Below, piece after piece: positions 36,618 through 44,970 of a stretch of 51,834 nucleotides of DNA (within the stretch, counting starts at the first letter, position 1; each line of letters opens with the position of its first letter). This DNA is from Chromatiales bacterium (GTDB lineage: Bacteria > Pseudomonadota > Gammaproteobacteria > Chromatiales > Chromatiaceae). Location: assembly GCA_024762475.1 (NCBI GenBank), contig JANTHJ010000010.1, positions 1 through 51,834 on the forward strand, given 5' to 3'. Under the pieces are notes generated by a model, which worked only from the letters and a program-made list of their open reading frames with translations, was not told the origin of the DNA and ran no database searches. The translations under genes were made by a program, and so were the position numbers.

Positions 36618-37253
36618 ATGGCAAGAATGAAATTCTATTGTGACGCCGAGCGGTGCATCGAGTGCAACGGCTGCGTGACCGCCTGCAAGAACGAGAACGA
36701 AGTACCTTGGGGAGTCAATCGCCGGCGGGTGGTGACCATCAAGGATGGCGAGCGCGGCGAGCGTTCGCTGTCGGTGGCCTGCATGCATTGCTCCGATGCC
36801 CCCTGTGCGGCGGTCTGCCCGGTGGACTGCTTTTACACCACCAAGGAAGGCGTGGTGCTGCATGACAAGGACATCTGCATCGGCTGCGGTTACTGCTTCT
36901 ACGCCTGTCCCTTCGGTGCGCCCCAGTTTCCCGAGGACGGGGCCTTTGCCTCCCGCGGCAAGATGGACAAGTGCACCTTCTGCGCCGGTGGGCCCGAAGA
37001 GACCGGCAGCGCCGACGAGTTCCGCAAGTACGGCCGCAACCGCCTCGCCGAAGGTAAGCTACCGCTGTGCGCCGAGATGTGCGCCACCAAGGCATTGCTC
37101 GCGGGAGACGCAAACGTCATAGCCGATATCTACCGGCAACGGGTGGTCAATCGCGCCGCCAGTTCCCTGGCCCATGGGGTCGAGTTGCAGCGGCAAAAGT
37201 TCCGCGCCACGCCAGAGCGTGAGCGCACCAGAACGCGGGGCAGTGAGGGCTGA
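36618..37253 (+). CDS. fdhB: Formate dehydrogenase beta iron-sulfur subunit
   Basis: This 211-residue ferredoxin-type subunit has the four-cluster arrangement of FdhB/Fdh3B: CIECNGCVTACKNEN, CMHCSDAPCAAVCPVDC, CIGCGYCFYACPFG, and CTFC with CAEMC. It should carry electrons from the alpha subunit to cytochrome b. No signal peptide is present, so it would cross the membrane with the alpha subunit through Tat. There is a 99-bp gap before the gamma gene. Confidence 0.93.
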   Translation: MARMKFYCDAERCIECNGCVTACKNENEVPWGVNRRRVVTIKDGERGERSLSVACMHCSDAPCAAVCPVDCFYTTKEGVVLHDKDICIGCGYCFYACPFGAPQFPEDGAFASRGKMDKCTFCAGGPEETGSADEFRKYGRNRLAEGKLPLCAEMCATKALLAGDANVIADIYRQRVVNRAASSLAHGVELQRQKFRATPERERTRTRGSEG

Positions 37254-37352
37254 GGTGTCCTTCTTCCAGGCTCCGCCATCGGTTGGCGGCGCAGGGGACG
37301 AGGCCGTCCGATTGAACCCTCCTGCACTAGCGGGAAGGTCAGGGGAGGGAGT

Positions 37353-38327
37353 ATGAGGCATTGGTGGGTCTGGGTCTGGCTGTGTCTGGGGGCGACGCTG
37401 TTTCCGCCGGTACACGCGGCCGGCCCCTCGACGGACAAGGTGCTCAATCCGGGCGCGGAGTTGTGGAACGAGGTGCGCGGCCGGCAGGCGGCTCCCGCGA
37501 CCACCCAGGTCCAGGGGCGCGATAGCCAGGTGCTGGTAAACGAATGGGGCGAGCATTTTCGCGACTACCGGCGTCAGCGGTTTGTCCGCTACAGTGGCTA
37601 CCTGCTGGCGGGGGTTGTTTCCCTCCTGCTGCTCTATCACCTGCTGCACGGCGGGCTGGAGGTTACCGAGAGCGGACGCAAGGTGCTGCGCTTCGAGCTG
37701 ACCGAGCGCATCGTGCACTGGTTGCTTGCCGGTGTGTTCCTGTTGCTCACGGTCACTGGCGTGGTTCTGGCCTTTGGGCGCTTCGTGGTCCTCCCCTGGT
37801 CTGGGCCAGAGGTCTTTGCAGTAATCGCCAGTGCCTCGAAGGAAGGGCACAACCTGTTCGGTCCGCTGTTCATTGTGGCGTTGCTGTGGTTCTTCGTGTT
37901 GTTTGTCGGCCGCAACCTGCCGAGACTGGTGGATATCTACTGGCTGATCCGCGCGGGCGGCATGCTGGGCGGAGGGCATCCAGCTGCCGGTTTCTTCAAC
38001 GGCGGCGAAAAGATCTGGTTCTGGATCCTGACGATCGGAGGGCTGGCCGTCTCGACCTCCGGTGTCGTGCTCGACTTTCCAGCGCTGGTGGAGGGGCGCA
38101 ATCCCCTGGTCCTGGCGCTGGTGGTGCACGGGATCGCGGCGGTGGTGCTGATAGCCGCCTCCTTCGGCCACATGTATCTGGGCACCCTGGGGGTGAAGGG
38201 TTCGCTCGAAGGCATGAAGAGCGGCCTGGTGGACGAGGCATGGGCGCATGCCCACCACGTGCTCTGGTACGAGGAGCTAAATCGCAAGGCGCAGGCTGAG
38301 AGTTCTGCCAGGGAGCAAGGCCAATGA
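37353..38327 (+). CDS. fdhC: Formate dehydrogenase gamma subunit (cytochrome b)
   Basis: This 324-residue protein has an N-terminal signal-like segment (WWVWVWLCLGATLFPPVHAAG), a periplasmic part of about 65 residues, and four membrane segments of the FdnI/FdoI family. Candidate heme-b ligands lie in LLYHLLHGGLEV, ERIVHWLLAG, KEGHNLFG, SFGHMYLG and AHAHHVLWYEE. It links formate oxidation to the quinone pool. Its stop overlaps the next gene by 4 bp (ATGA), so the operon continues into a NarI-like protein. Confidence 0.92.
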   Translation: MRHWWVWVWLCLGATLFPPVHAAGPSTDKVLNPGAELWNEVRGRQAAPATTQVQGRDSQVLVNEWGEHFRDYRRQRFVRYSGYLLAGVVSLLLLYHLLHGGLEVTESGRKVLRFELTERIVHWLLAGVFLLLTVTGVVLAFGRFVVLPWSGPEVFAVIASASKEGHNLFGPLFIVALLWFFVLFVGRNLPRLVDIYWLIRAGGMLGGGHPAAGFFNGGEKIWFWILTIGGLAVSTSGVVLDFPALVEGRNPLVLALVVHGIAAVVLIAASFGHMYLGTLGVKGSLEGMKSGLVDEAWAHAHHVLWYEELNRKAQAESSAREQGQ

Positions 38328-38968
38328 CCGTCACCGAGTTCGTGGATGGCCCGCTTTGGTATTTCGCCTTGGCGGTATTCTTTCTCGGTATCGCCTGGCG
38401 CCTGGTTGTGATCCTTGCCAACGGCTGGCGCGGTGATCTGAGCAGACCACGGCGTTCGGGACTGACAGGGTCAGTACGCGCGCTGTTCAGTCGCTTTGCG
38501 CCGGCGCCCGGGATAGGGCGCCGTATCGGTCTGCATCTCACAGGTGGCTACCTCTTTCATCTGGGCCTGTTCGCGCTGTTGCTGTTTGCAGCACCCCACG
38601 TGGCCTTCTATGCAGAGAGACTTTCCCTGCCCGCGTGGCAGCCGATGCCCCACTGGGCCTTTGTGCTGGTGTCCGAGCTGGCCTTCATAGGGCTGATGTT
38701 GTTGTGGCTCAATCGGGTGCTCAACCCTGTTACGCGGCTGATTTCGTCAACCGGCGATCACCTCTCGTCGATCCTGACCTTTCTGGTCATGCTCTCCGGC
38801 TGTCTTGCGCTGGAGCAGGCGCACGAGCCTTTGCGGGTGCTGCATTTCTTTCTGGTGGAAGTACTGATGATCTACTTCCCGTTCAGCTCGCTAATGCACG
38901 CATTCACTTTCGTGCTGAGTCGCGAGGCACTGGGCTACCGCTATGGCAGGCGAGGCGTGCCCGTCTGA
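38324..38968 (+). CDS. NarI/HdrE/DsrM-like membrane cytochrome
   Basis: This 214-residue inner-membrane protein has about five hydrophobic segments and likely heme ligands in LHLTGGYLFHLGLFALLL and in the C-terminal LRVLHFFLVEVLMIYFPFSSLMH. The profile fits the nitrate-reductase-gamma-like subunits that pair with HdrD/DsrK-type proteins (HdrE, DsrM, TmcC). No nitrate reductase genes are near. With the next gene it forms a second quinone-reactive module in the formate dehydrogenase operon. Start ATG 38324 overlaps the gamma subunit stop. Confidence 0.8.
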   Translation: MTVTEFVDGPLWYFALAVFFLGIAWRLVVILANGWRGDLSRPRRSGLTGSVRALFSRFAPAPGIGRRIGLHLTGGYLFHLGLFALLLFAAPHVAFYAERLSLPAWQPMPHWAFVLVSELAFIGLMLLWLNRVLNPVTRLISSTGDHLSSILTFLVMLSGCLALEQAHEPLRVLHFFLVEVLMIYFPFSSLMHAFTFVLSREALGYRYGRRGVPV

Positions 38969-38996
38969 TCCCTCACATCGATGTAGGAGTGCCTCC

Positions 38997-40331
38997 ATGG
39001 CCGTCGACATGAATGTCTTTCGCGGGTTTCTGCAGCAGGTCAGGCAGCTGCCGGCCATGGCACAGCCGACCGAGTGCCCGGACACAGAGCGGGTGGCGGC
39101 GGTCAAGGCCGTGTTCAAGGAAAGGATCGATGCGGGGGTGGCCAGCCACCTGGAGGCCTGCGTGCATTGCGGCATCTGTGCCGAGGCCTGCCACTTCTTC
39201 GTACAAACCGGCGATCCGCAATTTACGCCGATCCACAAGCTCGAGCCCCTGCGACGTTTCTACCGGCGCGAAAAGGGCCCCTTTGCCTGGCTCTACCGTC
39301 TGATTGAAAGGGACATCGAAGAGACCGATCTCGAGCAGTGGCAGCGGTTGGTCTACGACAGCTGCACCGAGTGCGGGCGTTGCAGCTTCGCCTGCCCGCA
39401 GGGGGTGGACATCGCCCACATGGTCGTCATCATGCGCCGGGCCCTGGCCAACGCCGGGCTGATTCCCGCAGGGCTACGCGCGGTCGAGCAGGAACAGGGC
39501 AGCCAGGGAACTGTCTTCGGTGTTGGCCCCAAACAGCTCATGGCCGCCGTCGAGGCCTTGCGGGTCAGGGGCTATGAGGTGCCAGTCGACAAGGACAAGG
39601 CGGATGTGCTGGTGCTCACGGCCACCACCGATATCCTGCTATTTCACGATGCCATGGAATCGACGGTGCGCATCATGAATCACCTGGGTGTGGATTGGAC
39701 CATCCACACCTGCGCCTTCGAGGGCGCCAACTTTGGCATGCTGTCGGGCTATGAAAAGGTACAGAAGGCGGCGTCCGAGCGCATCATCCGCGAGGCGATT
39801 CGCTGTGGCGCCAAGGTGGTGATCATCCCGGAGTGCGGTCATGCCTACCCTGCCATGCGCTGGGAGGGTGCCAACGAGCATGGCGAACCGCTGCCGTTCG
39901 AGGTGATGGCAATCTCCGAGTTCATCGGGCGCCAGGTGATGGACGGCAAGTTGAGCCTCAAGCCGATCGGCAAGGGGCGGCGGGTTACCTATCATGACCC
40001 CTGCAAGGTCGGCCGCCACGGGGGCGTATTCGACGAGCCTCGGGCCGTACTCGATGCCCTCGGTGTGGAGCGCGTCGAGCTTCCTGACAATCGCGAGATG
40101 AACTATTGCTGCGGTGGCGGCGCAGGGCTGTTCGTCATCGATACCGCGGAACGCTATCGCGCATTGGCTTTCGACCTCAAGCGGAAGCAGGTCGAGGCGA
40201 CCGGGGCCCAGAGCCTGATTACCGCCTGCGACAGTTGTCGACTGAGCTTTCTCGCCGGCACCGATCGAACCCAGTGGGACCGCCCGATCGAAAGCCTGGT
40301 GGAATTGGTGGGACAGGCGTTGCCGGATTGA
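38997..40331 (+). CDS. HdrD/DsrK-like CCG-domain iron-sulfur protein
   Basis: This 444-residue protein has two [4Fe-4S] motifs near the N-terminus (CVHCGICAEACHFF and CTECGRCSFACPQG). A C-terminal CCG (Cys-rich) domain follows with HDPCKVGRHGG, NYCCGGGAGL and ACDSCRLSF. The first CCG domain is degenerate (HTCAFEGANFG and IPECGHAY, without the paired Cys). Relatives (HdrD, DsrK, TmcB) act on disulfides or persulfides and pair with NarI-like cytochromes. Start MAVDMNVF has AGGAG 8 bp upstream. The electron acceptor is unknown. Confidence 0.82.
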   Translation: MAVDMNVFRGFLQQVRQLPAMAQPTECPDTERVAAVKAVFKERIDAGVASHLEACVHCGICAEACHFFVQTGDPQFTPIHKLEPLRRFYRREKGPFAWLYRLIERDIEETDLEQWQRLVYDSCTECGRCSFACPQGVDIAHMVVIMRRALANAGLIPAGLRAVEQEQGSQGTVFGVGPKQLMAAVEALRVRGYEVPVDKDKADVLVLTATTDILLFHDAMESTVRIMNHLGVDWTIHTCAFEGANFGMLSGYEKVQKAASERIIREAIRCGAKVVIIPECGHAYPAMRWEGANEHGEPLPFEVMAISEFIGRQVMDGKLSLKPIGKGRRVTYHDPCKVGRHGGVFDEPRAVLDALGVERVELPDNREMNYCCGGGAGLFVIDTAERYRALAFDLKRKQVEATGAQSLITACDSCRLSFLAGTDRTQWDRPIESLVELVGQALPD

Positions 40332-40408
40332 GGGGAGATGACCTGTTCAATGCAACTTTCAGTCCCGGTCCCGCATCAAACAAAGAGTCAATCAGGAGGA
40401 TTCTTGCC

Positions 40409-40978
40409 ATGAAACGCTTCGTTACCGTCTTGTTCGTCACCCTGTTCAGTCAGAGTTTACTGGCGGGCTGGGCGCTCGACAGTGCTGCGTCCACTTTCCA
40501 TTTTCTGAGCACCAAGAAGAATAGCATTGCCGAGATCCACAGCTTCGAGCGTCTGAGTGGCTCGATAGGGGATGACGGGCGAGCGACTCTGGCAATCGAC
40601 CTGGCAAGTGTGCAGACCGGGGTGGACATCCGAGACCAGCGCATGCGAGACATGCTGTTCGAGGTATCGCGTTTCGCGCAGGCAACCGCACAGCTGACAG
40701 TTGCTCCGGCACAGCTAGAGGCGCTGAATCCTGGTGACCAACTTCATTTACGGCAGGACGCCACGATCGACCTGCACGGCGTCTCCAAGACTATGCCGGT
40801 CGACCTGCTGGTAACCCGTCTGGGCGACGGCTCGCTGCAGGTGCAGACGCTCAAGCCGATCATTCTCAATGCACCTGACTTCGGCCTCGCCCAGGGCGTA
40901 GAAGCGCTGCGCGCCATCGTCAATCTGAGCTCGATCGATACCGCGGTGCCTGTCACCTTCAACCTGCGGTTCAGATAG
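40409..40978 (+). CDS. YceI-family periplasmic protein
   Basis: This 189-residue lipocalin-like beta-barrel is preceded by a signal peptide (RFVTVLFVTLFSQSLLAG). The pattern STFHFLSTKKNSIAEIHSF at the N-terminus and the IDLHGVSKTMPVDLLVTR block are of YceI, a family that binds polyisoprenoid-like ligands, including quinones. It sits 77 bp after the HdrD-like gene with its own ribosome site (AGGAGG) and may be the last gene of the fdh operon. A quinone link is suggestive but unproven. Confidence 0.83.
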   Translation: MKRFVTVLFVTLFSQSLLAGWALDSAASTFHFLSTKKNSIAEIHSFERLSGSIGDDGRATLAIDLASVQTGVDIRDQRMRDMLFEVSRFAQATAQLTVAPAQLEALNPGDQLHLRQDATIDLHGVSKTMPVDLLVTRLGDGSLQVQTLKPIILNAPDFGLAQGVEALRAIVNLSSIDTAVPVTFNLRFR

Positions 40979-40993
40979 GTCGGCAGACGCTCC

Positions 40994-41042
40994 GAACCTG
41001 GGAGGTCGCTCGCCAAGGTTCCCCTTTGTGCGGGTTTTTTTT
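40994..41042 (+). terminator. Possible terminator after the YceI gene
   Basis: GAACCTGGG (40994-41002) pairs with CCAAGGTTC (41013-41021) with one mismatch. A T8 run follows at 41035-41042, 13 nt beyond the stem, so the fit to an intrinsic terminator is only fair. The rest of this 210-bp gap holds nothing recognised. Confidence 0.4.
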
Positions 41043-41188
41043 CGGCCGGGTAAAAACTTTGAGTCGATCTTGCCGGGCGAAACTCGGCCACCTGTCTGTG
41101 TCGGGTGTCGATGTCGCTTGTGGACTGGCGGGTGATCCACTCCGCCGGTTTTCGCTCGGCACCTCTTGGGTTGCCCCTCAGGCCCTGT

Positions 41189-42457
41189 TTACACGAACCC
41201 CGCAAAGGGCTGCACCGTCACCTCTTCCCCCGCCTCCAGACTGCCCTGCTCCTCGTCCAGCAGGATGAAGCAGTTGCCGGTGCTCATCGAGCGCAGGATG
41301 CCCGAGCCCTGGGCGCCGGTAGTGGTTACCCAGGGTTGGGTGTTGTCGCCGCTCTGCTCGAGGATGCCGCGCACGAATTCGGATCGGCCGGGGCGTTTGC
41401 GCAGGGGCTCGCGCAGGCGCGCCCGCATTCGCAGCGGCTGCCAATCGGTCTCGCCGGCGAGTCGGTGCAGGGCGGGCAGGACGAATTGGTAGAAGGTGAC
41501 CATCACCGCCACCGGGTTACCGGGCAGGCCGAAGAACCAGGCATCGCCCAGCCGACCGAAGGTCAGCGGCCGGCCGGGCTTCATGGCGATCTTCCAGAAG
41601 TCGACCTCGCCGAGCTCGCCCAGCACCTGCTTGGTGTAGTCGGCATCGCCCACCGAGACGCCGCCGGAGGTGATCACCAGGTCGGCATGCGCGGCCGCAT
41701 CCGCGAAGGCATCGCGCAGGGCGTCCGGGTCGTCGCGGATCACCCCCAGGTCCCGCAGCTCGGCACCGGCCCGGGTGAGCATGCCGAACAGGGTGTAGCG
41801 ATTGCTGTCATAGACCTCGCCCTCGCCGAGCGGCTCGCCCAGCGAGCGCAGTTCGTCGCCGGTGGAGAAGAACGCCACGCGCGGTCGGCGCACCACGCTT
41901 ACCTCCGCCTGGCCCAGGGAGGCGAGCAGGCCGAGGTCGGCAGACGTGAGGCGCTTGCCGGCCGCGAGTGCCGGCGAGCCCTTGGCCAGATCCTCGCCCG
42001 CCTGGCGGATATTCTGGCCGAGCCGCTCGCCACCGCCGAAGGTGATGTGCTCGCCGTTCTCTTCGACGTGCTCGCGCATCACCACCGTATCCACGCCGAC
42101 CGGGAGCGGCGCGCCAGTCATGATGCGCACGCACTCGCCGGTCCCGATCTCCGCGGCAAAGGACTGGCCCGCCATCAGGGTGCCGATGCAGCGCAGGGTG
42201 ACCCTGCCCTCCGGGTCGAGATCGGCATGTCGGACGGCGAAACCATCCATGGCCGAATTGGTGTGGCCCGGAACATCGATGGGAGAGATGACATCCTCGG
42301 CCAGAATGCGGTCGAGGGCGCTGCGGATGGGCAGCCGCTCGGGCCCGCTCAGGGGTGTGATGCTGCGCAGTATCTGTTGCCGCGCCTCATCGACGTTCAG
42401 CACGCCCGATTCGCGGTCGTCCGCACAGCTGGGGGCATTGCGAATGGTGCTGCTCAC
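41189..42457 (-). CDS. moeA: Molybdopterin molybdenumtransferase MoeA
   Basis: This 422-residue MoeA inserts the metal into adenylated molybdopterin. The blocks VPGHTNSAMDGFAV, RIMTGAPLPVGVDTVV, FFSTGDEL, DLVITSGGVSVGDADYTKQV and KPGRPLTFG are typical. It is the last gene of the six-gene tupABC-mobAB-moeA operon and overlaps mobB by 4 bp. Its link with tungstate uptake suggests it may insert tungsten; MoeA sequence alone does not separate the two metals. Confidence 0.94.
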   Translation of the reverse strand: MSSTIRNAPSCADDRESGVLNVDEARQQILRSITPLSGPERLPIRSALDRILAEDVISPIDVPGHTNSAMDGFAVRHADLDPEGRVTLRCIGTLMAGQSFAAEIGTGECVRIMTGAPLPVGVDTVVMREHVEENGEHITFGGGERLGQNIRQAGEDLAKGSPALAAGKRLTSADLGLLASLGQAEVSVVRRPRVAFFSTGDELRSLGEPLGEGEVYDSNRYTLFGMLTRAGAELRDLGVIRDDPDALRDAFADAAAHADLVITSGGVSVGDADYTKQVLGELGEVDFWKIAMKPGRPLTFGRLGDAWFFGLPGNPVAVMVTFYQFVLPALHRLAGETDWQPLRMRARLREPLRKRPGRSEFVRGILEQSGDNTQPWVTTTGAQGSGILRSMSTGNCFILLDEEQGSLEAGEEVTVQPFAGFV

Positions 42458-42996
42458 GAGGCGATCCGAGAGGCCGGTTCGTTCAGGCGGTCCAGTATGA
42501 AGTCGGCGATGCCGCCGGGGTCGTTCATGTCGAGCAACGGGAGCGGACGCGGCAACTCGACTGGTGCGTCACTGGCGACTGCGATCACCTCCGGTACTTC
42601 GGCGCAAATCAGATCGCGCCCCATAGCGGGCCGATGCAGTTCTATCTTGGGGCAGGGTTCGTGTTTGAAGCCCTCTACCAGCACCAGATCCAGTGCGTCG
42701 GGATCGAGCAGGGCCAGGCTGTCGGCCAGCGAAGGCTCGGTACGGTCGTCGTCGTACTCGGTGATCAAGGCGGCGCGCCGCCGCGAGGCGACAACCGTCT
42801 GACTGGCCCCGGCGTGACGTAGCACCCAGGAGTCCTTGCCCGGCTTGTCGATGTCGAAATCGTGGTGGGCGTGTTTGACAATGGCCAGGCGCAGGTCGCG
42901 CTCACGCAGCAGCGGGATCAGGTGGGACAGCAGGGTGGTCTTGCCCGTGCCGGACCAGGCGCAGAAGCCGAGCAGGGGCAGCGGGAAATCGGTCAT
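42454..42996 (-). CDS. mobB: Molybdopterin-guanine dinucleotide biosynthesis adapter MobB
   Basis: This 180-residue P-loop GTPase has Walker A FCAWSGTGKTTLLSHL at the N-terminus, the KHAHHDFDIDKPGKDSW block and VLVEGFKHEPCPKIELHR, which are characteristic of MobB. It assists MobA in attaching GMP to molybdopterin. The ATG at 42996 overlaps the mobA stop, and the longer open frame upstream is mobA in another frame. Confidence 0.93.
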   Translation of the reverse strand: MTDFPLPLLGFCAWSGTGKTTLLSHLIPLLRERDLRLAIVKHAHHDFDIDKPGKDSWVLRHAGASQTVVASRRRAALITEYDDDRTEPSLADSLALLDPDALDLVLVEGFKHEPCPKIELHRPAMGRDLICAEVPEVIAVASDAPVELPRPLPLLDMNDPGGIADFILDRLNEPASRIAS

Positions 42997-43586
42997 GGGC
43001 GGGCCTCCGGGAACTGTTGGTAGTCTTCCGGGCGATTGAGGTTGAGAAACGCATCCGCACGGTCCGAGAAGTCGACCGCGACCATGGGATGACGGGCGTA
43101 CCAGATATCTATTTTTCGCTCGCCTGCCGCCAGGAAATCCTCCAGGTCGTCCAGCAGGGCGACATCCAGCAGGGCATGGGCCGGCTGCAGGCGCCGCCCG
43201 TCGTGGGCCACCGCGATGCGCGCATCCGCTGCCTCGCGCCCGGCCCATAGCCGCGTGACCAGGTCCGGTGGGATCTGGGGGGTGTCGCAGGGCACGGTGA
43301 CCAGCCAGGAATCTTCGCAGACTTCCATCAGCGCGGCGAAACCGGCGAGCGGTCCCTGGTGACCTTCGAGACGGTCGTTGATCACCGGGTGGCCGTAGCG
43401 TCGATACTGCTCGAGATTGCGGTTGGCGTTGATCAGCAAGTGGTTCACCTGGGGCAACAGGCCTTCCATGACGTGTTCGATCAGGGGCCGGCCGGCGAAC
43501 TCCGCCAGGCCCTTGTCGACGCCCCCCAGGCGCGACCCCCGGCCGCCGGCCAGGATGCCCCCGGTGATCGGTGGGTGGTCGCTCAT
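42993..43586 (-). CDS. mobA: Molybdenum cofactor guanylyltransferase MobA
   Basis: This 197-residue nucleotidyltransferase starts MSDHPPITGGILAGGRGSRL and carries the GTP-binding loop LAGGRGSRLGGVDKGL, then QGPLAGFAALME and TVPCDTPQIPPDL. It makes the bis-MGD form of the cofactor needed by formate dehydrogenase. It overlaps tupC and mobB by 4 bp each, so the set is tightly coupled. Confidence 0.94.
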   Translation of the reverse strand: MSDHPPITGGILAGGRGSRLGGVDKGLAEFAGRPLIEHVMEGLLPQVNHLLINANRNLEQYRRYGHPVINDRLEGHQGPLAGFAALMEVCEDSWLVTVPCDTPQIPPDLVTRLWAGREAADARIAVAHDGRRLQPAHALLDVALLDDLEDFLAAGERKIDIWYARHPMVAVDFSDRADAFLNLNRPEDYQQFPEARP

Positions 43587-44269
43587 GCACAGGCCCCCTG
43601 CGTCTCGTCGTCCTTCCCGGCCGGCGCGGCAAGCCGGAGCCGGCCGTCGGCCAGGTGCAGGTGGGCGCACCCCGCAAAGCGGAAGTGGGTGGGATCATGG
43701 GTAGCGATCATCAATCCGTGTCCCTTCTCGAGCAGAACCTGAAGCAGCGCACGCAAACGCTCGCGAGAAGCAGTATCCAGGTTGGAAGTCGGTTCGTCCA
43801 GCAGCAGATAGGGACTGCCGCGCAGCCAGGCGCGGGCCAGCGACAGGCGCTGGCGCTCGCCCCCCGAGAGGCCGCCGGCGTCGTTGCGACGCAGGTGGGT
43901 CAGCTCTGCCCATTCCAGGGCCTCGTCGACCCGCCGAGCACGGGCCCGGTATCCCAGCGACCAGGGCAGGGCCAGCAACAGGTTGTCGCGCACCGGCCCG
44001 CGAAACATGAAGGGATGCTGGTGAATGTAGGTGACCAGCCCCCGCAATCGGCGAGCCGCCCCGCGCGGGGTCGAGCCGCCGAGGTCGGGCAACGCCAGGC
44101 GGTTTGCCGGTGTCAGTCCCGCGACGATGCGCAACAGGGTGGACTTGCCCGCCCCGTTGGCGCCGGTCAGCAGGGTGCACAGTCCGCCATGCAGGTCGAG
44201 CGACAGGTCCTGCAGCAGATGCCGTTCGGGCAGGGACAGATCGAGCTGGCGCAGGCGCAGGGGACTCAT
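43583..44269 (-). CDS. tupC: Tungstate ABC transporter ATP-binding protein TupC
   Basis: This 228-residue ATPase has Walker A GANGAGKSTLLRIVAG, signature LSGGERQRLSLARAW, Walker B YLLLDEPTSNLD and H-loop ATHDP. It energises the TupB permease. Without the TupA-type binding protein it would be hard to tell tungstate from phosphate or sulfate transporters, but the operon settles it. It overlaps tupB by 4 bp. Confidence 0.9.
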   Translation of the reverse strand: MSPLRLRQLDLSLPERHLLQDLSLDLHGGLCTLLTGANGAGKSTLLRIVAGLTPANRLALPDLGGSTPRGAARRLRGLVTYIHQHPFMFRGPVRDNLLLALPWSLGYRARARRVDEALEWAELTHLRRNDAGGLSGGERQRLSLARAWLRGSPYLLLDEPTSNLDTASRERLRALLQVLLEKGHGLMIATHDPTHFRFAGCAHLHLADGRLRLAAPAGKDDETQGACA

Positions 44270-44970
44270 GCGAGGTACTCCGGTTGAAGGCGGCTGCGGC
44301 CCTGCAGCCAGTGCAGGCCGGCGTTGAGTGAGAAGGACAGCAACAACAGCACCAGCCCCAGTGCGATGCCCTGGGCATAGGCGCCCTTGCTGGTTTCCAA
44401 GGCGATGGCGGTGGTGATGTTGCGGGTATAGCCAAGGATATTGCCGCCGAGCATCATGGCCGAGCCCACCTCGGCGATGATCCGGCCGAAGGCGGCGATC
44501 ACCGCCGCGAGCAGGGCGAAGCGGACCTCCCGCAAGAGGATGAGAGTGGCCCGCAGCGCCCCTGCCCCGAGGGTGCGGGTGGTCTCCCAGGCGCGTGGGT
44601 CGAGCTCCTGCAGCGCAGTGTGGATCATGGCCACCAGGATGGGGAGGCTCAGCGCCACCTGTCCGGCCACCATGGCGGTCTGGGTGAACAGCAGGCGCCA
44701 CTCGCCCAGCGGGCCGTGACGGGAGAGCAGCAGGTAGAAGGTCAGACCCACCACCACCGCCGGGATCGACAGCATGGCGTTGAATAGCGAGACCGCCAGA
44801 CGACGACCCGGAAAGCGGGCGAAGGCGAGCAGGGCCGCAATGGCCAGTCCCGGTACCAGGCTGATCGTCAGAGCCACCAGGGACACGCGGAAGGACACGC
44901 CGACGATGTCCCATAGCGTGGGATCGCCGGCAAGCAGCATCTGCAGTGCCTGAATGATTGCTTCGGTCAT
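44266..44970 (-). CDS. tupB: Tungstate ABC transporter permease TupB
   Basis: This 234-residue permease has about five to six membrane segments and the coupling EAA-like loop ELDPRAWETTRTLGAGALRA, then AFGRIIAEVGSAMMLGGNI, shared with TupB proteins. It forms the membrane path of the tungstate importer. The start follows directly on the tupA stop. Confidence 0.91.
   Translation of the reverse strand: MTEAIIQALQMLLAGDPTLWDIVGVSFRVSLVALTISLVPGLAIAALLAFARFPGRRLAVSLFNAMLSIPAVVVGLTFYLLLSRHGPLGEWRLLFTQTAMVAGQVALSLPILVAMIHTALQELDPRAWETTRTLGAGALRATLILLREVRFALLAAVIAAFGRIIAEVGSAMMLGGNILGYTRNITTAIALETSKGAYAQGIALGLVLLLLSFSLNAGLHWLQGRSRLQPEYLA

Noticed and set aside
40332-40408. Sigma-54 promoter before the YceI gene
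   Set aside because: No GG-N10-GC pair with the right flanks was found; the gene probably relies on the fdh transcript.
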